A stretch of DNA of 64,000 bases from CAWBRT01 sp963696525 (lineage in GTDB: Bacteria; Acidobacteriota; Terriglobia; Terriglobales; Acidobacteriaceae). The stretch lies in assembly GCA_963696525.1 (NCBI GenBank), contig CAVOKO010000003.1, positions 186,001-250,000 on the forward strand. Direction: 5' to 3'. The notes under the pieces are model-generated. The model saw only the letters and a list, made by a program, of their open reading frames with translations. It made no database searches and had not been told where the DNA came from. This document shows positions 52,919 to 61,051 of this stretch, piece after piece. Position 1 is the stretch's first letter. Every line of letters starts with the position of its first letter. The position numbers and the translations under genes are program-made.

Positions 52919-53431
52919 CTACGCCTTTGGCTCCAACGCTCTAATCTCGTCGATGGTCTTGGCCAACCAGACGGCTGCATTAGCGACAACGTTCGTGCAT
53001 TTATCATCATGGCCGCCCAACGATTCAAACCTGGCATATTCGTCCGACAGATAGAGCTTGAACCCGCCCTGTCCCATGATCTTTCGCTGCACGTCGGCGC
53101 AATGGAAGCTACCGTATTCGGCATCGAAGTATTCTTTGAATTTCCTTACGTGTTCCGCCGCTGTCCGCATGCTTCCCTTGTCGCCCAAATTATCCAAACT
53201 ACGGCCCCACATATGGCCAATCAGCATCGCCCCGCCGATAAAAGCCCCACACGGACCTTCTCCGGTCAGCGCTATGCCGCCGGAAAGTCCACTCGCCGCC
53301 TTGAATATCTCCGGCGGTACGTTGTATGTATCCTTCACGGCAAGAAGAACGCATTGAGCGCAGCCGCGCTCGTTCTTTTCCGCCTTGAATCCGGCTTCAC
53401 GTATCTGATTCAGTTGCTTATCATCCAACAT
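52919..53431 (-). CDS. C_GCAxxG_C_C family protein (putative redox protein)
   Basis: A 170-residue protein of the family named after its cysteine pattern. Seen: NERGCAQCVLLAVKDTYN, then GEGPCGAFIGGAMLIG in the GxCGAxxG position, HCADVQRKIMGQ and DDKCTNVVANAAVWLAKTI. The spaced cysteines suggest metal or redox chemistry; members are often found near selenium, molybdenum or reductive enzymes. AGAGGAC precedes ATG 53431. Monocistronic. Confidence 0.85.
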   Translation of the reverse strand: MLDDKQLNQIREAGFKAEKNERGCAQCVLLAVKDTYNVPPEIFKAASGLSGGIALTGEGPCGAFIGGAMLIGHMWGRSLDNLGDKGSMRTAAEHVRKFKEYFDAEYGSFHCADVQRKIMGQGGFKLYLSDEYARFESLGGHDDKCTNVVANAAVWLAKTIDEIRALEPKA

Positions 53432-53644
53432 GATTTGTCCTCTATAGTTCTTGCCCAAGCAGCAGCGGGTTTGGTAGAGAGGCGGGCATCCCTGAGATCC
53501 GCCGTGGGTAGAAAATCAAGACGTCTAGGTCTGCCATCATTCCCGTGCATTGAAGTAGCTGTGCCTCACACCACATGTGTCTACACCAAATCGGATTCTA
53601 GACACCCTTGCTGCCTACGTGAATTCTCTAACCCAGCGGTATTA

Positions 53645-54409
53645 CTAGCGTTCAGAGGGCGGTTCAAACCCAGCGGCCTTAAATGCCGCTCTACCGGACG
53701 GCGAATCCAGAAATTTGACGAACGCGCGCGCCGCCTCAGGCGCATTACTGGTCTTGAGCACAACGGCGGCATACGGGATTTCGCTCTGGAGACTCTTGGG
53801 TAACGGACCAACCAACTCCGCACCCGGAACAGCCGTGATCTCGCTCGATTGGACAACCACGATCTCGGATTGCCCGTTGGCTACTCGTTGCACTGCTTCT
53901 TCACCTACGCCTGCGAGCGCAGTTTTGCTTCGCACCTGCTCTACGATACCGAGTCGTGGAAGCACCACCGTGGCGAAATATGTACCGGATGTGCCGCCAC
54001 GTGCGGGGTCGGCATATGTAATCGACTTTGCCGCGAGGAGCGTTTCCCGGAACTCGTCGGGTGTACCGATCTTGGGCCGAGGCGTGCCCGCCTTAATTCC
54101 GACTCCGACCCCAACGTTACCCACCTCCAGCCGCGAGTTTGGCGCAACCAGTCCTCCATGTTCGAGCTCAGTAACCCCGGTGGAGGGAAGCACGCTAACG
54201 TCAGCCGGCGCACCGGCAGCCACTTGCTTCTGTATGCCTCCTCCTGTCCCGAAGGTAAACTTGATGGTGTGGTGGGTCTCGCGCTCGAAGGCTGCCGCGG
54301 CACTCTGTAACGCGGACCTCACGCCTCCAGGTGCGTACACGCTCAATTCTGAGCCGACTGCCCTTATCGCACACGCGCAAAGCATGACTGCAAAAATGAA
54401 AAGCCTCAT
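53645..54409 (-). CDS. ModA-like periplasmic molybdate/anion-binding protein
   Basis: A 254-residue protein. The first 20 residues are a signal peptide (LFIFAVMLCACAIRAVGSE). Then LSVYAPGGVRSALQSAAAAFERETHHTIKFTFGTGG, APADVSVLPSTGVTELEHGG, ITYADPARGGTSGTYFATVVLPRLGI and the closing FVKFLDSPSGRAAFKAAGFEP match the ModA/extracellular binding-protein group. The usual ModA N-terminus LxVFAAASL is replaced by LSVYAPGGV, so the ligand may differ from molybdate. ModB/ModC genes are absent here. The molybdenum enzyme at 45-49 kb would need such uptake, but a link is only inferred. Confidence 0.75.
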   Translation of the reverse strand: MRLFIFAVMLCACAIRAVGSELSVYAPGGVRSALQSAAAAFERETHHTIKFTFGTGGGIQKQVAAGAPADVSVLPSTGVTELEHGGLVAPNSRLEVGNVGVGVGIKAGTPRPKIGTPDEFRETLLAAKSITYADPARGGTSGTYFATVVLPRLGIVEQVRSKTALAGVGEEAVQRVANGQSEIVVVQSSEITAVPGAELVGPLPKSLQSEIPYAAVVLKTSNAPEAARAFVKFLDSPSGRAAFKAAGFEPPSER

Positions 54410-54522
54410 CCTTCATCTCCTCTGGACAATCCTACACAAACGGTACAGTGACACTAGTTTCTTTTCAGATTGGCCTGGATTAAACCGCCTCCAGCCAAGC
54501 CGGTGCGTCTTTCAGCAGGCTG

Positions 54523-55362
54523 CTATACGTCAATGACAGTGCTTACAAAGGCTGGAATGAACCGATCCCCAAAGCACTCGTAAAGTCTTGCCATCATCGT
54601 GAAACCTGTACAGTGATTGGCCGCAACCAACTCAGGGCCAAACGATGCAAGTTGAGCGAGAGTTTTTCCCTGCTGCTCTTTCGACACAGGCCCCAAGTGC
54701 GTGCCACCAATCCAGCCAGCCAATCGCGAGCTGCCTGTGACCTCAAGCCCCCTCTGCACCGTATTGACCAACCCGGCATGCGTACACCCCCCGATCACCA
54801 CGAGCCCACGCGGGCCGGCGTAGAACAGTGAGGTGTCATCCTCGACTTTGTCCTGACAGTCGCAACCGCCTGTCGCCGCACAGGTCACGAGTTTGGGGTC
54901 GCCTGTTTCGTAATCGGTGATGCGGGGAATCGGTCCGCTCATCCAGAGCCCCGGGATGATCTCAGTTGGCTTATCAATAAGGCGCCACTCGGCACCGAGC
55001 GCCGTCAGCACCTCTTTTTTATGCGGGATTCCAATGAACCGGCGCTGGTCGCCAGCAATGGAGTATCGGGCCTGAAATATGTTTGTATGCGCAAAGACTG
55101 GAATCTTCTTCCGCGCATGCTGCAGCACGTGGAAGATGCCGCCCGTGTGATCGTAGTGGCCGTGGCTCACCACCAGCATGTCCAGTTCCGAGGGCCGGAA
55201 GCCAAGCAGGCTCAAGTTGGAAACGACCGCGGACGACTGGCCCGTATCATAAAGAATCTTCTTCCCAGCGTGCTCGATCAGCAGTGAAAGACCATGCTCC
55301 GCCAGAAAAGGCTGCCTTGTGCCAAACGGCACAGCGTTGTCGACAATCACCGTAACTTTCAT
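54523..55362 (-). CDS. MBL-fold metallo-hydrolase
   Basis: A 279-residue metallo-beta-lactamase-fold protein. Metal motif 1 is VVSHGHYDHTGG (HxHxDH). Further ligands are in VVIGGCTHAGLVNTV and the late AANHCTGF. The N-terminal strand is VTVIVDNAVPFGTRQPFLAEHGLSLLIE. This matches the group annotated as dihydropterin ribofuranosylaminobenzene phosphate synthase-like, widespread in anaerobes and Acidobacteria, of unknown substrate. A Cys-rich insert CAATGGCDCQDK at about residue 160 is a family feature. Cytoplasmic, monocistronic. Confidence 0.82.
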   Translation of the reverse strand: MKVTVIVDNAVPFGTRQPFLAEHGLSLLIEHAGKKILYDTGQSSAVVSNLSLLGFRPSELDMLVVSHGHYDHTGGIFHVLQHARKKIPVFAHTNIFQARYSIAGDQRRFIGIPHKKEVLTALGAEWRLIDKPTEIIPGLWMSGPIPRITDYETGDPKLVTCAATGGCDCQDKVEDDTSLFYAGPRGLVVIGGCTHAGLVNTVQRGLEVTGSSRLAGWIGGTHLGPVSKEQQGKTLAQLASFGPELVAANHCTGFTMMARLYECFGDRFIPAFVSTVIDV

Positions 55363-55513
55363 GGAACGGACCTCGAGAGTCTATCGTTCAACAAATAATG
55401 ATCGGCGCGCAAAAGCGCGACTTGAGAAACAGCCTGCCAGGTGCTTTCTGAACTTGTACTGGGGCTACTCTACAAGATTAACAGGAGCACGTTAGTTTGC
55501 CCGGCGTACCGTA

Positions 55514-55532
55514 TAGGTGTAATATACATCTA
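55514..55532. promoter_or_regulatory. 19-bp operator-like palindrome (copy 2)
   Basis: TAGGTGTAATATACATCTA: eight-base arms with one mismatch around ATA, 42 bases before the 48-residue ORF. Its reverse complement equals the site at 51730-51748 at 18 of 19 positions. Confidence 0.6.
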
Positions 55533-55573
55533 CATGATCGTTACAACCCAAGACAATTTCTAGAGGAGGTACC

Positions 55574-55720
55574 GTGAGAATCATTGCAGCAGCTTCGGTC
55601 CAAGTACTTGCCGGCATCTTGGCTTCTGATCCTGAGGTCATTGTTAGCGCGTTCTTGAATGGAAAACTGAAGACTGGGATAACCGGTTGTGATCATTCAG
55701 GCTCAAGCTACCACCACTAA
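55574..55720 (+). CDS. Small 48-residue protein with strong ribosome site
   Basis: GTG 55574 preceded by AGGAGG at four bases. The product starts VRIIAAASVQVLAGILASDP, continues EVIVSAFLNGKLKTGITG and ends CDHSGSSYHH. No family recognised. The Cys-His-rich tail after a Gly could bind a metal, or the peptide could be a leader or precursor peptide; none of this is shown. The palindrome at 55514-55532 lies in its promoter zone. The next gene, a CoA-disulfide reductase, begins about 350 bases downstream; that spacer (55721-56066) contains no other feature I can support. Confidence 0.5.
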   Translation: MRIIAAASVQVLAGILASDPEVIVSAFLNGKLKTGITGCDHSGSSYHH

Positions 55721-56066
55721 CCCGATGTTCGTGCCGTTTTCGACAGTGCAGATACTAATCATTCGGGGAGCCATTCGATGCCGCGTGTTGAGTGTCGTCG
55801 ACACAAGCACCAATATCCTTGCCCATGCGCGATGCCTCTACCGCTTCGTGTAGCCAGTACTTCTGCTGATACTTGTCAATATCTCGATTTGCGCGTCGGG
55901 CTGATTCGGGCAAAGACACCTGAAACAGATCAAGTGTAACGAAAATATCATTTGCGTTTATGCAGGGATGCTGGACAATGTTTCATCCCCAACTGGGTAT
56001 CGGAGAGAGGGCAAGCTGTCGGAACGCTCCATTCGCCCTCTTTGCCGATCCGCCAAAAGGAGCAGC

Positions 56067-57761
56067 ATGAACACCCGAAAGAGAATTCTTGTTGTCGGCG
56101 GAGTAGCCGGCGGGGCCTCCTGCGCAGCGCGTGCACGCAGGCTTTCCGAAGACGCGGAGATCATCGTGTTCGAGCGCGGCCCATACGTTTCCTTCGCGAA
56201 TTGTGGGCTGCCGTATTACATCGGCGACGTCATTCAGAAGGAAGACAAACTCCTGGTGGCGACAGCGGAACTGTTCAAGAACAGGTTCAACATTGAAGTC
56301 CGCAACGAAAGCGAAGTAGTCGCCATCAATCGCGAAGGCCGCGAAATTCAAGTTCATAATCTCCAAACGGGAGCGTCATACTGGGAACAATACGATGTGC
56401 TGGTGCTGGCCCCGGGAGCCGCACCTCTCCGTCCGCATTTGCCCGGCATCGATCTACCCGGCATTTTCACCCTGCGCACGATTCCCGATAGCCGCGATAT
56501 TCGTCAGTGGATTGCTGAGCGGGGCGCTCAGACAGCGGTTGTCGTGGGAGCTGGATTCATCGGACTCGAAATGACGGAGAACCTGGTGCAGCGTGGCCTC
56601 AACGTCGCCGTGATCGAGATGATGAATCAGGTGCTGCCACCACTCGACCCGGAATTGGCGGAAGCGGTGCGCCAGCGTCTTGTCGACAAGGGTGTCTCTG
56701 TTCACCTGAACGATGCGGTTGCGGCATTTGAACGTGAATCCAGCGGCAAACTCGTGGTGACGACGCGATCCGGCGCGCGTATACAGGCCGATCTTGTGGT
56801 GCTTGGCCTGGGCGTTCGCCCGGAGATCAAGCTAGCTAAACAGGCTGGACTCGCGATCGGGGAGAAAAACGGAATCCGCGTTGACGAGAGCATGCGAACC
56901 AGCGACCCCTATATCTGGGCGGTTGGGGATGCGGTAGAAAGCCGCGATTTTGTGACCGGGGAATGGTGCGTGGTTCCGCTGGCCGGCCCCGCCAATCGGC
57001 AAGGTCGCATAGCCGCCGATTCGATTTGTGGACGCAACGCCCGTTTCCGCGGCGTGCAAGCAACCGCCGTCTGCGGCATGTTCGGCCTGACGGTCGCGAT
57101 GACTGGCGCGAGCGAAAAGACGCTCAAGCGCAGTGGAATCGCTGGTTATGACAAGGTTTACTTGCACCCTAACGATCACGCGGCCTACTATCCCGGGGCC
57201 AAGCCGATTCACATGAAGCTTCTGTTTTCCCGTGATGATGGCCGTATTTTGGGCGCGCAGGCCGTGGGAGAAGAGGGTGTCGAGAAACGCATCGATGTGA
57301 TCGCCATGGCCATCCAGAAGGCCGCCACAATTTACGATCTTGAAGAAGCTGAGCTTTGCTATGCGCCGCAGTTCGGTACCGCGAAGGATCCGGTCAACTT
57401 CGCCGGCATGATCGCAGCCAATGTTCTACAAGGCGATGTCTCGCTGGCATCCTGGGAAAAAGTGCCGGACACGCAAGCACTGGTGCTTGACGTCCGCGAG
57501 CCTTCAGAATTCACAGCGGGCCACGTGGACGGAGCGCTCAATATCCCTTTGCCGCAATTGCGAGCCCGCCTTGGCGAACTGCCTGACGGTCGCGAGATCT
57601 GGGTATATTGTGCCGCCGGCCAGCGCTCCTACTATGCGCTGCGCATCCTGCGCCAACACGGGTATTCGTCCGTCAGTAATCTCTCTGGCGGATTTACCTC
57701 TTACAAGCAATTCCAGCCGATCCTGCACAGAGCCCAATCGGCAGCCGGCGGGAAGGAATGA
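56067..57761 (+). CDS. CoA-disulfide reductase with C-terminal rhodanese domain (CoADR-RHD)
   Basis: A 564-residue FAD enzyme. Residues 5-35 bind FAD (ILVVGGVAGGASCAARARRL). The redox-active single Cys is in VSFANCGLPYYIGDV at about residue 44, as in CoA-disulfide/persulfide reductases. NAD binding is at AVVVGAGFIGLEMTENL and the second FAD motif is DPYIWAVGDAVES. The dimer domain has ATAVCGMFGLTVAMTGAS. From about 460 a rhodanese domain follows: ALVLDVREPSEFTAGHVDGALNIPL and the active Cys in WVYCAAGQRSYYALR. Such fusions reduce CoA persulfide/polysulfide to sulfide. AGGAG precedes ATG 56067. Confidence 0.93.
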   Translation: MNTRKRILVVGGVAGGASCAARARRLSEDAEIIVFERGPYVSFANCGLPYYIGDVIQKEDKLLVATAELFKNRFNIEVRNESEVVAINREGREIQVHNLQTGASYWEQYDVLVLAPGAAPLRPHLPGIDLPGIFTLRTIPDSRDIRQWIAERGAQTAVVVGAGFIGLEMTENLVQRGLNVAVIEMMNQVLPPLDPELAEAVRQRLVDKGVSVHLNDAVAAFERESSGKLVVTTRSGARIQADLVVLGLGVRPEIKLAKQAGLAIGEKNGIRVDESMRTSDPYIWAVGDAVESRDFVTGEWCVVPLAGPANRQGRIAADSICGRNARFRGVQATAVCGMFGLTVAMTGASEKTLKRSGIAGYDKVYLHPNDHAAYYPGAKPIHMKLLFSRDDGRILGAQAVGEEGVEKRIDVIAMAIQKAATIYDLEEAELCYAPQFGTAKDPVNFAGMIAANVLQGDVSLASWEKVPDTQALVLDVREPSEFTAGHVDGALNIPLPQLRARLGELPDGREIWVYCAAGQRSYYALRILRQHGYSSVSNLSGGFTSYKQFQPILHRAQSAAGGKE

Positions 57762-58046
57762 GATTGACGATGGGGTTCGCGTCTTTGGCGGTAGATGAAA
57801 GGGATGCCGAACGAAATCAAGCTGCCCGTAGTGAACCGACCATGCTGTAATGAATCGCGACAGCAGATCGTGCGAGGCTGGCTAGACGGGACGTGACTTG
57901 CAAAAAGCAAGTGGTGAACGGATCGGATTTGGGGTAGGCGAATCGCGGGCTACCCCTTTTCTTATTCTCTTAGAAAACCAGAAAAACCTTCACAACTAAG
58001 ATAAATAGGCGATGGATGTAAACCTCTGCGGCCAATAATCGTCTGT

Positions 58047-58664
58047 ATGAGTAAGGCCATGGAACAGATTACGGCAACGGGAATAGCGAATGTGCAAGTG
58101 GTAACCGGTCGCACGGTTGCGGACCTTGAGGACTTCGACGCGCTTGTATTGACCGAGCAGCGGCGCATCTACCGTGTATTGCTGGCGATGCTCCGCGACC
58201 CCGATGCTGCCGACAGCCTCACGCAAGAATGCTTTCTGAAGGCCTATCAGCACAGAAAACGGTTTCGGGGCGAATGCAGCATCCAGACGTGGCTGATGCG
58301 CATCGCCGTCAATCTCGCTCGGGATCACGTGAAGAGCCGCCGCTGGCAGTTCTGGCGCGAGCTTTTCAGCTCGCCGCCGGGCTCGGAAGAGACGATCGAG
58401 CAGGATGACCCGCTTGAGCAGGCTGATCCGCATGCATCGCCGGAGCGTAGCTTGTTGGCGCGCGAACGACTTACTCACGTCTCGGCGGCAGTCGACGATC
58501 TGCCGAACCAACAGCGCGCCGTGTTTGTACTGCGGTTCCTGGAAGAGATGAGCATTGAAGAAATTGCGCAGGCTACGTCTCTGCGGTCTGGGACGGTAAA
58601 AGCGCACCTGTTTCGCGCGCTCAGCACGGTCAGAGAGCGTGTTAAGGAGCGGATGAACTCATGA
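58047..58664 (+). CDS. ECF (sigma-70 family) RNA polymerase sigma factor
   Basis: A 205-residue alternative sigma factor. Region 2: QRRIYRVLLAMLRDPDAADSLTQECFLKAYQHRKRFRGECSIQTWLMRIAVNLARDHVK. Region 4: VDDLPNQQRAVFVLRFLEEMSIEEIAQATSLRSGTVKAHLFRALSTVRE, with the HTH. The linker between is acidic. The ATG at 58047 lacks a ribosome site; ATG 58059 is an alternative. Its stop overlaps the anti-sigma start as ATGA, the classic layout of an ECF pair. Confidence 0.94.
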   Translation: MSKAMEQITATGIANVQVVTGRTVADLEDFDALVLTEQRRIYRVLLAMLRDPDAADSLTQECFLKAYQHRKRFRGECSIQTWLMRIAVNLARDHVKSRRWQFWRELFSSPPGSEETIEQDDPLEQADPHASPERSLLARERLTHVSAAVDDLPNQQRAVFVLRFLEEMSIEEIAQATSLRSGTVKAHLFRALSTVRERVKERMNS

Positions 58665-59134
58665 ACGCTCATTTGAACGAACAGCAATTCGGAGAATTGA
58701 TCCTCGGCACCGGCAATAGCGAGGTCGCAGCGCATATTGAGGCATGCGATGTGTGCCGTGCTGAGGCGGAAGGCGTCCGCACCGCGATCTCAGCTCATCG
58801 GGAATTGGTCTGGGAAGGCGCGGAACGCAACGAGATCTTTTGGGTCCGGCAAAGACTCGCGATCCGGCAGCGCCTTGCGCGTCATCACTTTGTACCGTAT
58901 GTTCGCTGGGTTGCGATGGCTGCGATGGTTCTGGTGGTTTCGGCGGCATTTCTGCTGACACGGCCTCAGCCTGTGCAGCGTGCGAACAATGATGCGACCG
59001 ACGACGTTCTCTTGCAGCAAGTGCAGAGCGATATTGAGCGCGACTATCCGGCCGCTCTGGCGCCCGCCGTACTGATAGACGAGGAGCGTAATTCAGCGCT
59101 TTCGGCCAGCGTCACACAAAGTTCTAATCACTGA
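58661..59134 (+). CDS. Anti-sigma factor with zinc-finger-like motif and one membrane helix
   Basis: A 157-residue protein. The N-terminal HxxxCxxC zinc motif is AAHIEACDVCRAEAEG, typical of zinc-binding anti-sigma (ZAS) domains. One helix follows at about 83-102 (VRWVAMAAMVLVVSAAFLL). The 50-residue outside tail ends in DIERDYPAALAPAVLIDEE. It should hold the preceding sigma factor at the membrane until a signal arrives. Start coupled by ATGA overlap. Confidence 0.88.
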   Translation: MNAHLNEQQFGELILGTGNSEVAAHIEACDVCRAEAEGVRTAISAHRELVWEGAERNEIFWVRQRLAIRQRLARHHFVPYVRWVAMAAMVLVVSAAFLLTRPQPVQRANNDATDDVLLQQVQSDIERDYPAALAPAVLIDEERNSALSASVTQSSNH

Positions 59135-59153
59135 TTGAAAGGGAGCAACTGCA

Positions 59154-59711
59154 ATGAAGAAGTACATAGCACAGTTGGTGGTAATCATGCTGGCCTTAGC
59201 CTGCATCGCGGTCGCACAAGGCGCCCCAGGTTCGGGGATGGGTCACGGCCCGCAGATGGGAATGCCCTGCCCGATGGAGGGCGGTGGCCCGGGAATGGGG
59301 CACGGCATGGGCCGTGGCGGGATGGGAATGGGGATGGGCGGCAAATGGTGGAAGAATTCCGAACTGGTCAAGAAGCTTGGTCTTAACGAGGCGCAAGTAC
59401 AACAGATTGAGAAGACGTTTCAGGACCATCGCATGCAGTTGATCGACCTGCGTGCCGCTCTTGAAAAGCAAGAACTCACCATGCAACCGCTGGTGGATGC
59501 CGAGCGTCCGGACGAAGCAAAAGTGACCGCGCAGATTGACAAGGTAGCCCAGGCGCGCGCCGATCTGGAAAAGTCGAATGCGAAAATGTTACTGGCGATC
59601 CGGCGGATTCTCACGGTAGAGCAATGGAAACAACTGCAAGCTCAGGGCATGGGGCCAATGCACGGCCCGCACATGATGGGCGGCCCTAAAGCAAGTGCTT
59701 CCGGACAGTAA
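59154..59711 (+). CDS. Spy/CpxP-like periplasmic metal-sensor/chaperone protein
   Basis: A 185-residue exported protein. Residues 1-22 are a signal peptide (IAQLVVIMLALACIAVAQG). Then a Met/Gly/His-rich segment (GMGHGPQMGMPCPMEGGGPG), the kind used for Cu or other metals. The helical Spy domain is LVKKLGLNEAQVQQIEKTFQDHRMQLIDLRAALEKQEL with LTVEQWKQLQAQG (LTxxQ motif). A second Met/His-rich tail GPMHGPHMMGG closes it. It probably is an effector or sensor of the sigma/anti-sigma pair 20 bases upstream, in the envelope stress or metal response. Confidence 0.88.
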   Translation: MKKYIAQLVVIMLALACIAVAQGAPGSGMGHGPQMGMPCPMEGGGPGMGHGMGRGGMGMGMGGKWWKNSELVKKLGLNEAQVQQIEKTFQDHRMQLIDLRAALEKQELTMQPLVDAERPDEAKVTAQIDKVAQARADLEKSNAKMLLAIRRILTVEQWKQLQAQGMGPMHGPHMMGGPKASASGQ

Positions 59712-59736
59712 AACGCAAGTACACATCCTTGGACTT

Positions 59737-59780
59737 GTCATGCGGAATCGGCCCGTCGTGCCACGCCGATTCCGCATGAC
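59737..59780. terminator. 16-bp perfect inverted repeat after the Spy-like gene
   Basis: GTCATGCGGAATCGGC and its exact complement GCCGATTCCGCATGAC around a 12-base loop, 26 bases after the stop. The stem is long and GC-rich but has no T-run. It could be a terminator-like mRNA hairpin or a REP-like repeat unit; I found no second copy in the window. Confidence 0.6.
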
Positions 59781-59853
59781 ATTAGAATCTCCAGGCGTTT
59801 ATCCGTGTGACGCGCCGTCGACCCATAGACTATCGCTCATCAGAGGTGCTCCA

Positions 59854-61032
59854 ATGCAGCAGAAGAAGGCAATCTTGAGCAGCGCGGTCGTGCTTTACTT
59901 CGTTATCTGCTTCGAGATCCTGATCATGATCAGCCCTTTCGCGGGCTTCTTCTATTCGGTCTTTAACCCATTTCTTCTCGGGCTGGCCAAGTATCCGACG
60001 ACCCGGTGGCTTAGCTCTTTCTTTTTCGTTCACCTGATAGCTCCACCTGACGGATTGCTGCAATTCCTGCGGATTATGGGTTCCGTTCTATTTGTGATGG
60101 GGCTTGTCGTGTTCCTCGTGTGCGCACTTCAGGTTTATACCGGCAAGTTTCTTAAGACAGGCCCTGCTTTGAAGGCGCTCTATTCCGTGATCCGGCATCC
60201 CCAATATCTCAGTCTCGCCCTTTCCGGCATCGGACTCGCCATTATGTGGCCGAGATTCCTGGTTGTGGTTCTCTGGATTGTGATGGTGCTCGTTTACTAC
60301 CTGCTGGCCAAGGATGAAGAACGGCGCATGCTCAAGCAATTTCCGGAGTCATACCAGAAATACATGGAAACGTCCGGGATGTTTTTGCCGAAGAGAATAG
60401 AGCAATTGCTTGGCTTTTCCGTCACGGCCGGCAGGGTTACGCTGTTTGTTTTACTGTCTTCATTCGCCATTGGCGGCGCCTTTCTGCTGCGGCATTACAC
60501 CATAACGCATTTGCCTTTGTGGTCGGAGTCGAACGTGACCGTGCTGCCGATCATGCCCCAAGATAAACCCATGATCGAGCATCGGATGGCTGACATACTT
60601 AACCTCAAAGAGGTCCAGTCCAGACTGCATGCCGGTGAATCTTATCTGGTTTATTTCATGCCGCCCAAGTACGTCATGCAAGGTCTCATCGGCGATACCG
60701 GAGGCGACTGGCAATTGTACAAACAGCACCACACCATCAGTATGATCACCGACTTTATACTCCACCCTTCAGGCCACCTCGCGGGGCACCATTCGATGCT
60801 CGGAGATGCGAGCCATTCGGAACATGGCATGGAGTCGGCAACCGTGAGGAGACTGATCTTCGTTGCCGTAAGCGGGGAGACGCCCGGCAAGCAATTCGAT
60901 CCATTCGCCGTCAATGCGATTCGAAAGCCCGAATTCATGATTGACGTGGATGTGCATGATCTCCAAGTTCTGACCTCGAAAGACCTCCCCGTTGAAACTG
61001 CTTGGGGCAGAGTGCCGACCCCGATCTTTTGA
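59854..61032 (+). CDS. Isoprenylcysteine methyltransferase-like (PEMT/ICMT) membrane protein with extra C-terminal domain
   Basis: A 392-residue protein. The first ~205 residues hold five helices and the ICMT/PEMT core: LKALYSVIRHPQYLSLALSGIGLAI (the RHPxY motif) and LLAKDEERRMLKQFPESYQKYMETSGMFLP (the ExxL...F...Y.Y motif that binds SAM). A further helix at about 190-215 leads to a 175-residue soluble part (VTVLPIMPQDKPMIEHRM, HHTISMITDFILHPSGHLAGHHSMLGDASHSEHGMES) rich in His, which is not part of the methyltransferase family and is unassigned. AGAGG precedes ATG 59854. The His-rich part may bind metal. Confidence 0.75.
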   Translation: MQQKKAILSSAVVLYFVICFEILIMISPFAGFFYSVFNPFLLGLAKYPTTRWLSSFFFVHLIAPPDGLLQFLRIMGSVLFVMGLVVFLVCALQVYTGKFLKTGPALKALYSVIRHPQYLSLALSGIGLAIMWPRFLVVVLWIVMVLVYYLLAKDEERRMLKQFPESYQKYMETSGMFLPKRIEQLLGFSVTAGRVTLFVLLSSFAIGGAFLLRHYTITHLPLWSESNVTVLPIMPQDKPMIEHRMADILNLKEVQSRLHAGESYLVYFMPPKYVMQGLIGDTGGDWQLYKQHHTISMITDFILHPSGHLAGHHSMLGDASHSEHGMESATVRRLIFVAVSGETPGKQFDPFAVNAIRKPEFMIDVDVHDLQVLTSKDLPVETAWGRVPTPIF

Positions 61033-61051
61033 GCGCACCCGCAGCGGGCGG

